Source of the DNA: Agriotes lineatus
Taxonomy: Eukaryota > Arthropoda > Insecta > Coleoptera > Elateridae
NCBI GenBank assembly: GCA_940337035.1
Contig: CALNHX010002788.1
Coordinates: 1 to 64,000 of the forward strand
Length of the DNA stretch: 64,000 bases
Reading direction: 5' to 3'
This document shows, one piece after another, positions 1 to 10,307 of the stretch. Within the stretch, counting starts at the first letter, position 1. Each line of letters starts with the position of its first letter. The notes below the pieces were generated by a model. The model did not search any database and was not told the DNA's origin. It saw only the letters and a program-made list of their open reading frames with translations. The translations under genes and the position numbers were made by a program.

Positions 1-643
1 AGCATGTAGTTTTATAGAACAAATCACGTAGAATTGAATGAACTAAAAAGTAACAGCTGAATCAGAGGAGAAGTGATTCAAAATTGCGGTCAAGTAATAA
101 AAAAACGGTTTTTTGCATATAAAAGAGCACAAAAACGATGAATTTTTTCCAAAAAAAATAGGCTTATGTAGTTTAAAAAAACAAATAAATTAAGCTGTCG
201 ATGGTCAAAATCCATTCATTAGAAAAAAAGTTATCGCTAAAATGACCTATTTTTCAATTATTCTTAACTTTTAAAAAAAAACTATATAACGTTGAAATTT
301 TCAGAAAGCATAGCACTCGGTGAGCAGAAAACGCACGATTTTAAAATTTGCAAAGATGTTGATTACTTTTTGCATAAATCATCTTTTTCTAAAAAATTAC
401 GTTTTTGCAGAAATTGATTTACTCAGCTCGCAGAAGTCGTACAGCACTCACCATAGGCTTATTTTATTCCTTAAGAGTTATACTACCACAAAAAATATGA
501 GCGGAAATTTTTTTGCACTTGAAAATATGTGCAAATTTAATTTTAAGAGTGATCTTTTTTTTAAGCGCACAAAATGTTGAATACTTTTGTCAATTTTAAT
601 TGTACCGAAATTACATAAGCACCATTCGATATCTGCCAACTTT
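1..643 (+). repeat. Left terminal inverted repeat of the large FEN/CXC DNA transposon
   Basis: This stretch is repeated in inverted orientation at 8,588-9,243 with high identity; both outer ends read AGCATGTAGTTTTATAGAAC inward. Similarity stops near 643, after the segment ATTACATAAGCACCATTCGA. The left edge coincides with the window edge, so the true tip and the target-site duplication cannot be seen. An 86-codon open frame at 320-580 occurs again in the other repeat at 8,652-8,912, but this follows simply from the two repeats being copies of each other. Confidence 0.9.
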
Positions 644-1583
644 CTACGAATTTAAGTGCGCTTTTGTTTATTTTAACAACAAAATACACAACGTTCAGAT
701 TAGTGTTCTTTATAAGACTGGGTGTTAGTGTAACTAGACAGTGCAATATCACAGAAAGACAGGTACGTGTTTTACATTAATGCAAATATCCTTTACAATT
801 AAACAGTTCTAACATTGAATATTAATATAATCCATTTAGAAAGCTCCCATGACATTTATAGTGTCAAATGCCAAAATTTAAGTACCCACTATTTCAGCTG
901 ATTGTACTTAATGGTCAGTAGCGTGAAACTTCTAAGTAAGGTTATGACAGATTATCTGTTATTTTGCTCAACTTAAATATTAATCGTAGTTTTAGTGAAA
1001 CAAAGTCGAAAGTAATTTATTAATAACTTTAGTAAATAATATGGTATTATATATGCACCCATGACAAATCCTATCTTGTATGCAAGAAGATAACTAATCA
1101 AAAGGTACTTCAATAATTCAAAGGTCAAAGTGAAAGTAAAAAAGAAAAACTTGATATTTAAATTGAAAATTGCGCCAACATAAAATGCAAAAATTATTAA
1201 CACCCTACTACCGATTTTTATATTAACCAACTGATAGTGATTTTTACGTCACGGGAGTTTCCTGAATGGATTATAAGTACATCCTAATTCTTGTGAACAT
1301 AAATATTCATTATGCTAAGTACGTCGATTATTACGTTTTAATATTGTTTACATATAACGTAAACAAATGGAACACGATTACAATCTTATATTTAGACAAT
1401 AAATAAAGACTGTACACAATATTAAAATATGTATTAAAATTATACAGTATTCATAGTAGTTAATCGACCTCGTACTGACCACGTGCTTATCCTATAAACG
1501 CATGTTCTCAGGTCAGTAAGAAAAATGTTGCAAAATCCTATGTTTTTTTTGTATTTATATTTACAGATTTCTTTTCGGTGATA
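644..1583. other. Internal 5' non-coding region of the large transposon
   Basis: No gene was recognised in this AT-rich stretch between the left terminal repeat and the transposon coding region. Just before the first ATG (1,584) there is a pyrimidine-rich run ending in TTTACAG at 1,566. Donor-like GTCAGTAAG lies at about 1,511, so a 5' untranslated mini-intron of 50-56 nt is possible. The promoter was not located. Confidence 0.4.
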
Positions 1584-4500
1584 ATGGCTGATCAGTCCGT
1601 TATTTGCATTTTATGTGATGGATCTATTGATCGCGAAGACAAATGCACCATCGGCGAAAGAGCAATTAATAAATTTGTCGAGTCAAGCAAGAGGCGAAAA
1701 GATAGAAGGGTCCTATTGTTTACGTGAATTTAAATCACTCATCATACACAAGCGCTGCAAGGTAACGTACAATCGAGAAAGTGCTATAAAAACAGCTGAA
1801 AAGGCTGCCCTTGCTGCAAACAGCAAAGGGAAAAGAAACAGCGATGCAGCAGAATCTTTTGATTTCTCAATTTATTGTTTTTTTTGTGAAAAAAGTGCTA
1901 GTAAAAACGACCCTAAAGCTCACATCAAGCGTGTTACAAGCGATGACCTAAGAATAAAAGTTTTGGAAGAACTAAAGTCACGGCCGCAGAATGATTTTCA
2001 TAATAATTTGAAAAAACGTTTAGAAGTTGCTTCTAATTTACATGAAAGAGAAGCTCGTTATCATGCTCGCTGTCTAAGCCTTTTTTACTTGTATAAACCA
2101 GTAAATGCTCAGGGCCGTCCGTTATCCGATACAATGTGTTCATGTATGCAATATGTTATTAACCGTATCGTAGAGAATGAAGAAGATTCGCAACTATCAT
2201 TAAAAAACATCTTAGAGGACTTTCACGGACAAGTTCCGCGAATTGACAGAATTAAAGAAAGTTTGGAAGAGCATTTCGGTGATGATTTAATTTTATACAA
2301 AACAAAAAATGATATTGTTATGTGTTTTCGCGATTCTCGAGATACAATTTTAATGGAAAACTGGAACAAAATCAATGCTAGTAGTGAAGAGGAAGAACGT
2401 CGAAGAATTGTTGAACAGGCTGCACATATTATGCTGCAAGATATACGAGCACAAAAATACGAAACAGCAGCGTATAAAGCTCCCAGTAGTTTTTTGGAGG
2501 ATGTAGATGTTGATATACCAGAATTGCTACAATTATTTTTAGATATTTTAATTAAATCTCACAAACTTACAAAAGACGCACAAACAAAGTGGACTAACCG
2601 CGTCGCAACAATCGCTCATATTATAATATCTTCCATTCGACCACGAACCTTTTTGTCTCCTATACTATTAGGCTTATCATCCATGATTCATAAGAAGCAT
2701 GCATCAAAAAACTTAATCGATGCATTATCTTATCTCGGGCTCATTGCATCTTACAACGAAACTTTGTTATTGAATCTTCGATCGTTAATGATCCAGAACA
2801 ATTTAAACTCAAAGGCGACCCATTTTTTCAATTTGTGTTCGATAACGCCGACCACAATGTCAATACACTGGATGGTTACAATACATTCCACGCCATGGGT
2901 GGAATCATGTGTGTGACGCCGTCACAAGCTGTTTATTCTAATAAAACTATACAGCGATTGCAAAAAATTCCGTCAGCTTTAGAAATTGGCCAATTTGGTT
3001 TCATAGATTTAAAACAATTCGAGAAAGGAAGTTCCGCTGGATTGAACAACATCGTTGTAGAAAATCTAAATTTCGATGTATATGACAAGTTAAATATAAC
3101 ATTTAATGATATCTTATGGTTGTACAATAAAAATAAGAATCCCGAAGAAACACCTGGCTGGAATGGTTATATGCAAAAAATAAAAGATTCAAAAGATTTC
3201 TGTACAACGAAAATTATTCCTCTTCCATTCGTAAATGCACCGCCCAATGATTACAGCACAATTTTTACTGTGCTGATCGAAGCTAGTTACAGAACGAGGG
3301 CAGAGGGACAAGAAATTTGTGTGGTCACTTTCGATCAGCCCCTGTACTATAAGGCAAAAGAGATTGTCACTTCAATTGATCCTAAAAATGATCCACATAA
3401 TCTACATTCCGTTTTCGTAAGACTTGGTGGCTTTCATATGTTAATGAGCTTCTTAGGATCAATCGGCTCAATCATGAATGTAGTGGCCTCAAAGAAGCAT
3501 TTACTACTATTTATGCTGAAAATTCTGCTGATAAGGCACTAACTGGTCACGCTTTTTCAAGAGCAGTGCGAGGCCATGTCCTTGTTCAAGCTGCCCTTGC
3601 GAATGTAATTTTTTCATACATCAATTTTGATGTAAGTGAAATACATGCATTAAATAATATGTTAAATGAAATAGACAACCCAGATTTTGAAACAACATTA
3701 ACAAACAATACAAGCTGTAATATCGGAATGAAATTTGTACATGAATTAGGTAATTTACAAAAATTTGGCCCTACTGCTCAATTATGGCTTCAATACTTTA
3801 CATTAATAAACATTATGAAACGTTTTATCGAGGCTGAGCGTTGTGGCGACTGGGAGTTGCATTTACGATGTGTTCGCGAAATGATTCCATATTTTCACGC
3901 CACTGGCCATTATCTGTATGCAAAATCAAGCCAACTGTATTTACAAGAGGCTCTGAAATTAGAAACGCGATTAAATGTGTTTCAATTTGATAAGTTTGCT
4001 AAATGCGGATATTTTACAATTCGTCGTACTAACAAATACTGGTCAGGCGTTTGGTCAGACATGACCATAGAGCAAGTTCTCATGAGATCAATGAAGAGCA
4101 GTGGTGGACTTACTCGTGGCCGGGGTTTAAGTGATAGCGTTTTGTCGAAGTGGATACTTTCAAGCATCATTTTAACAGAAGTATCGAATGAAATGGAAAA
4201 GTTCTGCAACGTTTCTTACTCAACATCTGAACAGCATCAGGACGCACGTATTTCTCGGATTAAAAAAGATGCATCGGATTTAAGTAAACTTGTGTCTTTT
4301 TTCTCTACGTATGATCCATTTCCTAATTCAGATGTTATTTCATCAATATATTCAGGTCTTGTCGGAAACGACTCAATAAACTGCCATAAAGCCTTGGAAG
4401 TTGGTACAAAATTACTAAAAAATACTGTTGGAAAAACGTTTGCTTCACTGAAAGCAGTGAAAAAAAATCGAGTGGCAACCCTTCGTTCTGTACATTCATT

Positions 4501-6011
4501 TCTAAAGATAAATGATGAGAAAGTATCTATAAATCCATTGCTCATATTTCAAAGGATTAGTTTAAATATAAAACAAAAGATGACATGAAAAATTATTTGA
4601 AATACGAATTAGCTCCCATCCCTCTATCTATATTTGATGAGTCAGGGATGCGTAAGACGCAAAAATCTCTATTTTATGAAAGTTTCGAGAATATTGAACC
4701 TACTCCAAATTTACAATATACAATCAATGTCGTGGACGGCGGCTTTTTCATTCACCGAGTTGTTTGGACGTCAAATAAAACAATGCAAGAAATTTTACAT
4801 TTATACGTACGATACGCGCAACAGCATTTTTCAAAAAATTCGTACTTTGTATTCGACGGATACCCCGACGATACGGCATTAAGTACAAAATCCTTTGAAC
4901 GACTGCGTAGACAAACGAAAAATGTTGGTCGAGAAATACTTTTCGATAATAACACAAAAATACTGTATCCGAAAGAGAAATTTCTTTCTAACGAAAAAAA
5001 TAAAAAAAAAAAAATTCTTATGTTATCGACAGAGTTGCAAAAAGTTGGCTTCACTACTAAATTTGCTGATGAGGATGCAGATAGATTGATCATATCTACT
5101 GCCATCGAATTACAAAAGGAGAATGAAACTGTTAAAATAATTGGTGAGGACGTTGATCTCTTAGTATTATTAACGCAGTTAGCACCATTAAAAACAAATA
5201 TATACTTTTGTAAACCTGGAAGAAGTGGAGAAAACGAAAAAGTCTACAACTGTGACAGTTTCAAGTTTTCAGATTTAAAACAATATGTAGGATTGTTTTA
5301 TATAATAACAGGATGTGATACAACATCAGGTTTTTTTAAAAAGGCAAGAATAAAATTCTAAAAATATTCAATGGGCAAAACAACAAGCTTACAAAATTCG
5401 ATACTTTTTATGACAGAAAAGCTAAACATAATCAGATTGCAAAAATCGGGTGTGAAATAATAGCAACTCTATACTCACCAAAAGAGGACATTGGTAATCT
5501 AAACGAACAAAGGTTTCTACAATTCCAAAGGTCAACTTCGAGGTCATCTTTTCAGTTAGAGAGTCTTCCTCCAACTGAAAGTGCTGCAACTCAACATTGC
5601 TATCGTACTTACCTGCAATTACAAACCTGGCTAGGAAACGAACTTAATCCCATGAAATGGGGCTGGAAAATCATTAACAATATTTTGCAACCTATATGTA
5701 GTTCAGAGCCACTCATTCCTGATGACGTTATAAAAAAAATCGCTTGTAGATGCAAAGCCGGTTGTAAAACTAATAATTGTAGTTGCAGAAAGCACGGATT
5801 AAAATGTTCAAACTTGTGCTTAAGATGCCAAAGTGAGAGTTGCTTAAATATTGAAAAAAACATTGTTGGCATTCAAGGAATTGACGATGATATAGACACA
5901 GACACTGAGATAGAAGCTGGCGATGAAAATATTAATAACATAGAGGGAAGTATATTGGATGACAGCGGTGAGGAAGAAGAATCGCTTCAAAAAAGAAGAA
6001 GAATTGATTGA
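1584..6011 (+). pseudogene. Large transposon protein: zinc-finger-like N terminus, putative DDE-like core, FEN1/XPG-like nuclease, CXC domain (frameshifted)
   Basis: Five adjoining open frames (1,584-1,724; to 2,916; 2,835-3,542; 3,566-4,588; 4,585-5,361; then about 5,343-6,011) read as one protein of about 1,470 residues split by frameshifts near 1,710, 2,758, 3,480, 4,570 and 5,340. The true start is probably ATG 1,584, which restores an N-terminal CxxC pair (VICILCDG). The C-terminal third shows the FEN/XPG-type PIN nuclease pattern in order: VVDGG (D at 4,735), YFVFDGYPDD (4,846-4,875), ADEDADRLI (5,065), GEDVDLL (5,143) and GCDTTSG (5,311). These match the acidic metal-binding positions and the VFDGKPP and GCDY segments known in FEN1. 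A tesmin/TSO1-type CXC domain (CRCKAGCK...CSC...C) follows at 5,745-5,843, then an acidic tail. The middle has conserved FDNADHN (2,838), VTFDQPLYY (3,325) and MTIEQVLMRS (4,061), which could supply a DDE triad; that is inference. Homologues of this architecture occur as uncharacterised arthropod proteins. I assign no transposon superfamily. Confidence 0.85.
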
Positions 6012-6099
6012 TTCTTAATTTTTTTAGGGTTTATTAATTAGCAATCAGACACTACACTTTATATAAGCTAATTTGATATATTGTACAAGAGAATGGTAT

Positions 6100-8055
6100 G
6101 GGGAGGTAAATCATCCATCGATTTCACCTCGAATTCATAAAAGATCCTGTGGCCAAAGTCTTCGTAGTCGTCTGGCTTCTTTGGTTGAGAGACGTGTCTT
6201 AGTAATTGATTAGGATGATCTTCAAGTTTTTCGTGATGTCTGATGGCTCTTTCGTGTATGACTGTGTTTACGTATAGAACGTTGAGGTCTGTATATAGTG
6301 TGTGGTTGGTAACGTACCAAGGAGCGTCTACGATGGTGCGGAGAATTTTGGACTGAGCCCGTTGAATGATGGCTATGCTAGACTTGCTGGAACAACTCCA
6401 GAGTTCAATTCCAAATTTCCATTGGTTTTATGACGGTTTTATAGATAAGTAATTTGCTGTCTATCGATAGACCTACTAGCCGGTTAAGTTTCTTTGTTTT
6501 CAATTCAATTTGTTTTCTTTTTTTAGTATATGTTGTTTTCAGCTCGATTTACAGTTAAGATGAATATTTTTGTGGTATGTCGACTTGGTTGAGATTGACG
6601 GTTGGAAAATTACATCTTCTAAAAGTAAACCTTATCTGTGCTGATTTAGATTCGTTAACCTTTATTTTCCATTTAGTTAACCACTCTACAATATGGTTCA
6701 AGTGCTGTTGAAGGTTGGATGCAGCAGCTATTGGAACGTTATCGGTTACAAATATTGCAGTGTCGTCTGCAAAAGTTCTAGAAGGTGGTATGTCGGATGT
6801 ATAAATCACATATAGGAGAGGGCCGATAATACTGCCTTGGAGAACTCTAGATTGGACGTAGTAGCGACTGGAGGTATCAATATTATCTGGGCAGTTTTGA
6901 ATTTTTTAGGCCAGTTCTCGAGTCGTAATATGGAATTAAATATATACATCAGCTTCACTACAACTTTTCGTGGTAGTTCTTTTAACATTTTGGCAGTGAT
7001 TAGATCTATGCCTGGAGCCTTTTTTTCTTTTAACTTGTTGATTGCGTTCTTGATCTATTTTGGTGTAAACAATCTTATGTGTTCATGTTCCAGGATGGTT
7101 AGAGCTAGATCCTGTTCTACTTCTTGTACTTGGTCATTGTCCTGGGGCGTAAAGACTTTTGATAAGCGCTCTGCGAATAGTGCAACCTTTTCTTTGTTGC
7201 TTTGGGACCATGGACCCGATGGAGTGAAGTTTTGGCGTATAGGAGGTGCTGTCGCTACAGGTTTGTTTCTGTTTTTATAGGTTTCCATATAGAATTATCC
7301 TGTCTAGACAAATTTGTCACGTATTTTTCAAATGAACAGTTTCTCTTTTCTTGGAACTTTGTTTTCAATTTTCTGATTAAATTTTCTCCTACTGACCGGT
7401 GTTTGAGTTCGCTGATAGATCGACCTGGTTCTTCTTTTTTCTGCTACTAGTTCTTTCATTTCGCAAGGTATATTGTTGATTATCCTTTGGGGTTTGATAT
7501 CTGGGGTAGATTGTTTAGCAGCGTCCTGAAGTAGATGAATTAATTTGTCTGTTTCATTGTCAATGTTTTCTGGCGTTTGTAATCTTACAGCTAGGTCTGT
7601 GTTTTCGTGTATAGTTTGGCTGTATGTGTTCCAATCTGTTTTAAAATTGTGTAAACGGGTGGTCATTTTCCTAATTATTACCTTTTAATTATTGTTGGTA
7701 TTATAGGGCTGTGGTCTGAAGTGAGGTCGTAACTCGAAGTTACATCTGTGTATGCTTGTGAAATTCCGTCAGTTACAAAGAAGTCCAATAAATCTGGAAT
7801 TTTATTTTGATCGGTGGATCAATATGTTGGCGATCCACTCTATAAAAACGAATAATTTTTTCCTTGGAGGACTTTTGTAGTTTTAGACCTCTAGCTGTTG
7901 TAAGGCGTGATCCCCAAAGTGTATTTTTACAATTATAATCGCCCCCTGCTATAAGTATTGGTCCCAGTTTGTCAAAGAATACTTGGTTGATATTTTGTCA
8001 ACCTATGTCTGGGTGGGCAATAAACTGCAGTAATAGTTATCTCATATGCAAGGGT
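6100..8055 (-). mobile_element. Jockey-clade LINE fragment (endonuclease plus reverse transcriptase), 5'-truncated and frameshifted
   Basis: Reading the minus strand from 8,055 gives an APE-type endonuclease (AGGDYNCKNTLWGSRL near 7,950; SDHSPI near 7,710). A linker follows (7,666-7,328; LFAERLSKVFTPQ near 7,180). The reverse-transcriptase blocks come next (ELPRKVVVKLMYIFNSIL near 6,970; FADDTAIF catalytic motif near 6,770). The C-terminal region ends with IVDAPWYVTNHTLYTDLNVL (6,340-6,280) and the stretch to about 6,100. These are the domains of Jockey-type non-LTR retrotransposons in their usual order. Stops and frameshifts separate the blocks, so the copy is dead. It lies antisense between the transposon coding region and the right terminal repeat, which suggests insertion into the transposon. 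Exact ends and a target duplication were not resolved. Confidence 0.85.
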
Positions 8056-8587
8056 TTGTACTTTCATAGATGTTTATATTATGTAACAATTACTTGTAAA
8101 TAATTTGTTTAAATATATCTTATAATCCTATTTTTAATAAAAATATTTTTCATGTTTAATGACAGTTTGGACATGAAATAATTAGTTGCTATAATTATTC
8201 TTCTAATTAATATTATGATTCTTATAATTATTATTAGAATCACTATAAACATTAAAAAAAAGGAAGGATATTCTGAATACATTGTGCACGCCGAGTAAAT
8301 GCCGAGTGAGCGGCCTACTCCGAGTTGCTCCCTACATACAACGCTTAACGCTACGCGCCACGGCACTGCTCTGAACGGAACATGCATTTTGCGACGCTTA
8401 ATGTAAACCGGTTTGCAATAAATAATACAAGGTCAATAATTGCGAAATAATTTTTATATTACACTAGAAGTCTTCAGCTAAAGTGTGTGTAAATTTCAGC
8501 CGCTAATATTAATAACTGAATGTGCAACAATTTAAAAAAAATTCTTCGGCTTCTATGGGTCGTACTGTAATCTTTTTTAATTTCGGA
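8056..8587. other. Internal right-hand non-coding part of the large transposon
   Basis: No gene was recognised. The stretch is AT-rich apart from a short GC-rich patch at about 8,285-8,400. Confidence 0.3.
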
Positions 8588-9243
8588 GGAAGTTGGCAGC
8601 TATCGAATGGTGCTTATGTAATTTCGGTACAATTAAAATTGACAAAAGTATTCAACATTTTGTGCGCTTAAAAAAAAGATCACTCTTCAAATTAAATTTG
8701 CACATATTTTCAAGTGCAAAAAAATTTCCGCTCATATTGTTTGTGGTAGTATAACTCTTAAGGAATGAAATAAGCCTATGGTGAGTGCTGTACGACTTCT
8801 GCGAGCTGAGTAAATCAATTTCTGCAAAAACGTAATTTTTTAGAAAAAGATGATTTATGCAAAAAGTAATCAACATTTTTGCAAATTTTAAAATCGTGCG
8901 TTTTCTGCTCACCGAGTGCTATGCTTTCTGAAAATTTCAACGTTATATAGTTTTTTTTTTAAGTTAAGAATAATTGAAAAATAGCTCATTTTTAGCGGTT
9001 TTTTAGCGATAAATTTTTTTCTAATGAATGGATTTTGACCATCGACAGCTTAATTTATTTGTTTTTTTAAACTACATAAGCCTATTTTTTTTGGAAATAA
9101 TTCATCGGTTTTGTGCTCTTTTATATGCAAAAAACCTTTTTTTTATTACTTTGACCGCAATTTTGAATCACTTCTCCTCTGATTCAGCTGTTACTTTTTA
9201 GTTCATTCAATTCTACGTGATTTGTTCTATAAAACTACATGCT
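8588..9243 (-). repeat. Right terminal inverted repeat of the large FEN/CXC DNA transposon
   Basis: This is the inverted copy of 1-643, ending in ACTACATGCT. Differences are scattered substitutions and small indels, so the two repeats are still close in sequence despite the frameshifted gene between them. This argues for a moderately recent insertion. The bases after 9,243 (CACTTTTCAGG) cannot be compared with the left flank, which lies outside the window. Confidence 0.9.
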
Positions 9244-9499
9244 CACTTTTCAGGTAGTATTTTTGTCAAGTAAATATCTAATTTGACTGGCCTATATCAA
9301 AGACGAAATGGCGTTATGGTTTAATTACGTATAACCGACAAACAAGCTAGGCGAAGTGTGCAAGTTGATTTTTTAAATCGGTCTACACGTTAAGTCTGCT
9401 ACTTTCGTAATCTTGGTGAGACGAATCTCCATGCTCCATCCTTGTTGTAGAACTGATATACCATTTACGTATTAATACTCTTATAGTTTAACATATTAT

Positions 9500-10260
9500 A
9501 CAGTTGGGTTACAAAGTGGGAAAAAAAGGTTATTTTTGACTTCCCAAAAAAATTACTCTATAAAAACCCTGCCTGTTCTCAAACTAAAAACGCACTTGCC
9601 AAAATTTAAATATCTCCTTTCGTATACGGCGGACGTTCGAAAATATGAAAATGGCTCAAGAATAAAGCCCCCTTATTTTTCAAAATATACAATAATGTTA
9701 TTTTAAAAAGTTGCTTAGAATTAAAAGTACGTGTCAAATATAAGCCACAGCCACCTGCTCTAAAAAACAATGTTCACTGGTTTTTCTTATTCTTCCACTA
9801 CCCTGCGAATTACCAAACGCGATACTTCAAAGTTAATTTATTGACGGATACGATAAGAGTGTATTGTCGAATTTCAGTTTTGTTCACTTAAACTGAAATT
9901 TCTGTGATCCGAAGTTGATGTTAAAAATCTCATATCTGTGTCAACAAAAACACAGGTATCTTAAAAAATTAATATTACGCTATCCAAACATCAATAGCGA
10001 TTCAAAGCAATTATCATTTTTAATAGAAATGTTATAACAAATATTTCCAGTTAACATTATTGTATATTTTGAAAAACAAGGGTACTTGATTCTTGAGCCA
10101 GTTTCATATTTTCGAACCTCCTCCTTTTCGTATAAGGAAATATTTAAATTTTGGCAAGTGCATTTTTAGTTTGAGAACAAGCAGGGATTTTTATAAAGAT
10201 TGATTTTTTTGCGAAGTCAAAAATAAACTTTTTTCCCTCTTTGTAACCCAATCCGGGACA
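9500..10260. mobile_element. Foldback MITE with ~205-bp terminal inverted repeats
   Basis: The left arm (about 9,505-9,710) and right arm (about 10,045-10,256) are inverted copies that share TTGGGTTACAAAG tips and the internal run AAAATATACAATAATGTTA. No coding capacity is visible. Its right edge is only about 50 bp from the Tc1-type element that follows. The superfamily is not assigned; the outermost bases differ between the arms. Confidence 0.75.
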
Positions 10261-10307
10261 TACTATATATCAAAAATACAGATTATGGCAACTTTTCATG
10301 CATGGTA

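Noticed and set aside
320..580. 86-codon open frame, repeated at 8,652-8,912
   Set aside because: Both copies lie in the terminal inverted repeats, so the conservation is explained by repeat identity; no known domain is seen.
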